The notes under the pieces were generated by a model. The model made no database searches. It saw nothing but the letters and a program-made list of their open reading frames with translations, and was not told the origin of the DNA. The translations under genes were made by a program, and so were the position numbers. 14,906 nucleotides of DNA from Bacillota bacterium (GTDB lineage: Bacteria > Bacillota > Clostridia > Lachnospirales > Lachnospiraceae), in contig JAEZVF010000023.1 in assembly GCA_023443225.1 (NCBI GenBank), positions 1 to 14,906 of the forward strand. Reading direction: 5' to 3'. Positions 14,096 to 14,906 of this stretch are shown here, in pieces. Each line of letters starts with the position of its first letter. Position 1 is the stretch's first letter.

Positions 14096-14651
14096 TTTGT
14101 ACACCTCCTAACAGAATTCTAAGTTTCTTTAACCCTCTAGATACCTTTTTATCCACTGTATTATCTTGTAGATTCAGTGCTTCTGCAATTTCTTTTGTCT
14201 TTTGCCCCATATAATATTTTCGAATAAATATTTCTCTATCCGGTTCACCCAAGGAATCCATTGCTTGCAGTAAAAATTCCCGCTCTTCTTTTTCTATTAC
14301 GCTCCGCTCTATGTTCGTTTTCAAATCTTCATGCTGTTCATTTTCTTCCTCTAAACTTATACTATGACTTGCTATCCGAATCAATTTACGATATAAATCA
14401 ATTCCCTTACGTTTAGCAATTATAGCAAGGTAAGCTTTTATAGTTCCCTTCTCCAAGTCTATTTTTCTGACCTGCCGATAAAAATCCAGAAACACATCAC
14501 TAACACATTCCTGTACATCCTCAGCTGTTCCAACCGATGCTATTTTTCCATTGATAATGCTGTATACCAAATCTGCATATTGATCGATCAGGTATCCTAA
14601 AGCCTGTTCTGCATCATATTCAAACTCTTTTAACAACTCAATATCCTGCAA
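14064..14651 (-). CDS. ECF-type RNA polymerase sigma factor
   Basis: A 195-residue sigma-70 family factor. Region 2 is at about 15-92 (the DVQECVSDVFLDFYRQ stretch and IAKRKGIDLYRK), and region 4 is at about 121-183 with the helix-turn-helix MGQKTKEIAEALNLQDNTVDKKVSRGLKKLR. Regions 1 and 3 are missing, as is usual for ECF factors. It should direct RNA polymerase to a small regulon, probably including its own operon. I choose the TTG at 14649-14651: GGGAGG (14660-14665) lies 8 bases upstream of it. The longest frame starts at GTG 14660, which shares a base with that site and so is unlikely. Its end overlaps the anti-sigma start by 32 bases, which points to coupled translation. A group II intron ends 133 bases upstream in the same orientation. 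Confidence 0.88.
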   Translation of the reverse strand: MQDIELLKEFEYDAEQALGYLIDQYADLVYSIINGKIASVGTAEDVQECVSDVFLDFYRQVRKIDLEKGTIKAYLAIIAKRKGIDLYRKLIRIASHSISLEEENEQHEDLKTNIERSVIEKEEREFLLQAMDSLGEPDREIFIRKYYMGQKTKEIAEALNLQDNTVDKKVSRGLKKLRILLGGVQNGKEDNILAK

Positions 14652-14741
14652 TGCTGCCACCTCCCTCTTGTCTTTAGCGGTTCATATATTAATTCGTATC
14701 AGAGATCATTTTTCTGACATTATTTAAATATTAAAAATATT

Positions 14742-14747
14742 ATTATA
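14742..14747 (-). promoter_or_regulatory. Possible -10 box upstream of the sigma gene
   Basis: A perfect TATAAT on the minus strand, about 90 bases before the sigma start. The only -35 candidate, TTATCA at 14767-14772, is poor and 19 bases away. The surroundings are very A+T-rich, so this may be chance. The rest of 14661-14784 shows nothing else recognisable. Confidence 0.25.
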
Positions 14748-14784
14748 ACATAATAATTTTATACTTTGATAATCTAATACATTT

Positions 14785-14906
14785 GTAGAGTAGGTCAGAG
14801 GGCATAAGCCCTCTTTCCCCTCATCAAACCGTGCATGAGGTTTTCCCTCACACGGCTTTCCGACATTCTTCTTTCTACAGCTTTGTGTTATGCAACAGAC
14901 ATTCTT
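14785..14906 (-). mobile_element. 3' end of a group II intron (partial; continues past the window)
   Basis: On the minus strand this is the end of a retroelement ribozyme. Domain V (about 14826-14859) has the catalytic AGC followed by CGTG, a GAAA-type loop and the returning ATGCACGGTTT with its bulge. Domain VI (about 14785-14825) has the stem AGAGGGC-TTAT-GCCCTCT and a lower helix, GAG/CUC and GGG/CCU, that leaves a single unpaired A (14791) seven bases from the 3' end: the expected branch-point adenosine. The intron would end ...CTCTAC at 14785. The stretch upstream (14860-14906) may hold the end of the intron's reverse transcriptase gene, but too little is present to tell. The intron points the same way as the sigma operon. 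Confidence 0.85.

Overview
The window reads as chromosomal DNA from a low-GC Firmicute, most likely a clostridium of the Lachnospiraceae type. The reasons are the A+T-rich base use, strong AGGAGG-type ribosome binding sites, some TTG starts, sigma-A-like promoters, and a gene set of Firmicute-style RlmD/RlmCD, YhaM and MutS2 plus an ECF sigma/DUF4179-type pair. The genus is an inference from family resemblance; no rRNA or other marker lies here.

Layout, left to right. (1) 141-1819, minus strand: an XRE-type regulator with a C-terminal zinc ribbon, and a membrane-anchored alpha/beta hydrolase of the proline-iminopeptidase type. (2) 2078-6224, minus strand, a housekeeping block: 23S rRNA uracil-5-methyltransferase (rlmD), the 3'-5' exoribonuclease yhaM, and an HtrA-like membrane protein with a PDZ domain whose catalytic residues appear to be lost. 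yhaM has two good tandem promoters, and a strong hairpin separates it from rlmD. (3) 6405-10975, plus strand: mutS2 followed closely by an OmpR-type response regulator and its histidine kinase, probably one operon. (4) 10976-11317: a gene-free stretch dominated by a 161-bp near-palindrome. (5) 11318-12432, minus strand: a soluble alpha/beta hydrolase behind an unrecognised 99-residue protein that starts at TTG. (6) 12566-14651, minus strand: an ECF-type sigma factor and a membrane protein that is probably its anti-sigma partner, overlapping by 32 bases and closed by a clear rho-independent terminator. (7) 14785-14906: the 3' end (domains V and VI) of a group II intron running off the right edge.

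Most of the window is ordinary core chromosome and I did not find a clearly new multi-gene system. The parts most worth a second look are the long near-palindrome after the histidine kinase, the catalytically degenerate HtrA-like protein, the group II intron sitting just upstream of the sigma operon in the same orientation, and the unknown 99-residue protein whose leader carries a TAA repeat. Several starts were set by the ribosome binding site and differ from the longest open frame: XRE regulator, mutS2, the 99-aa protein, the anti-sigma protein and the sigma factor.
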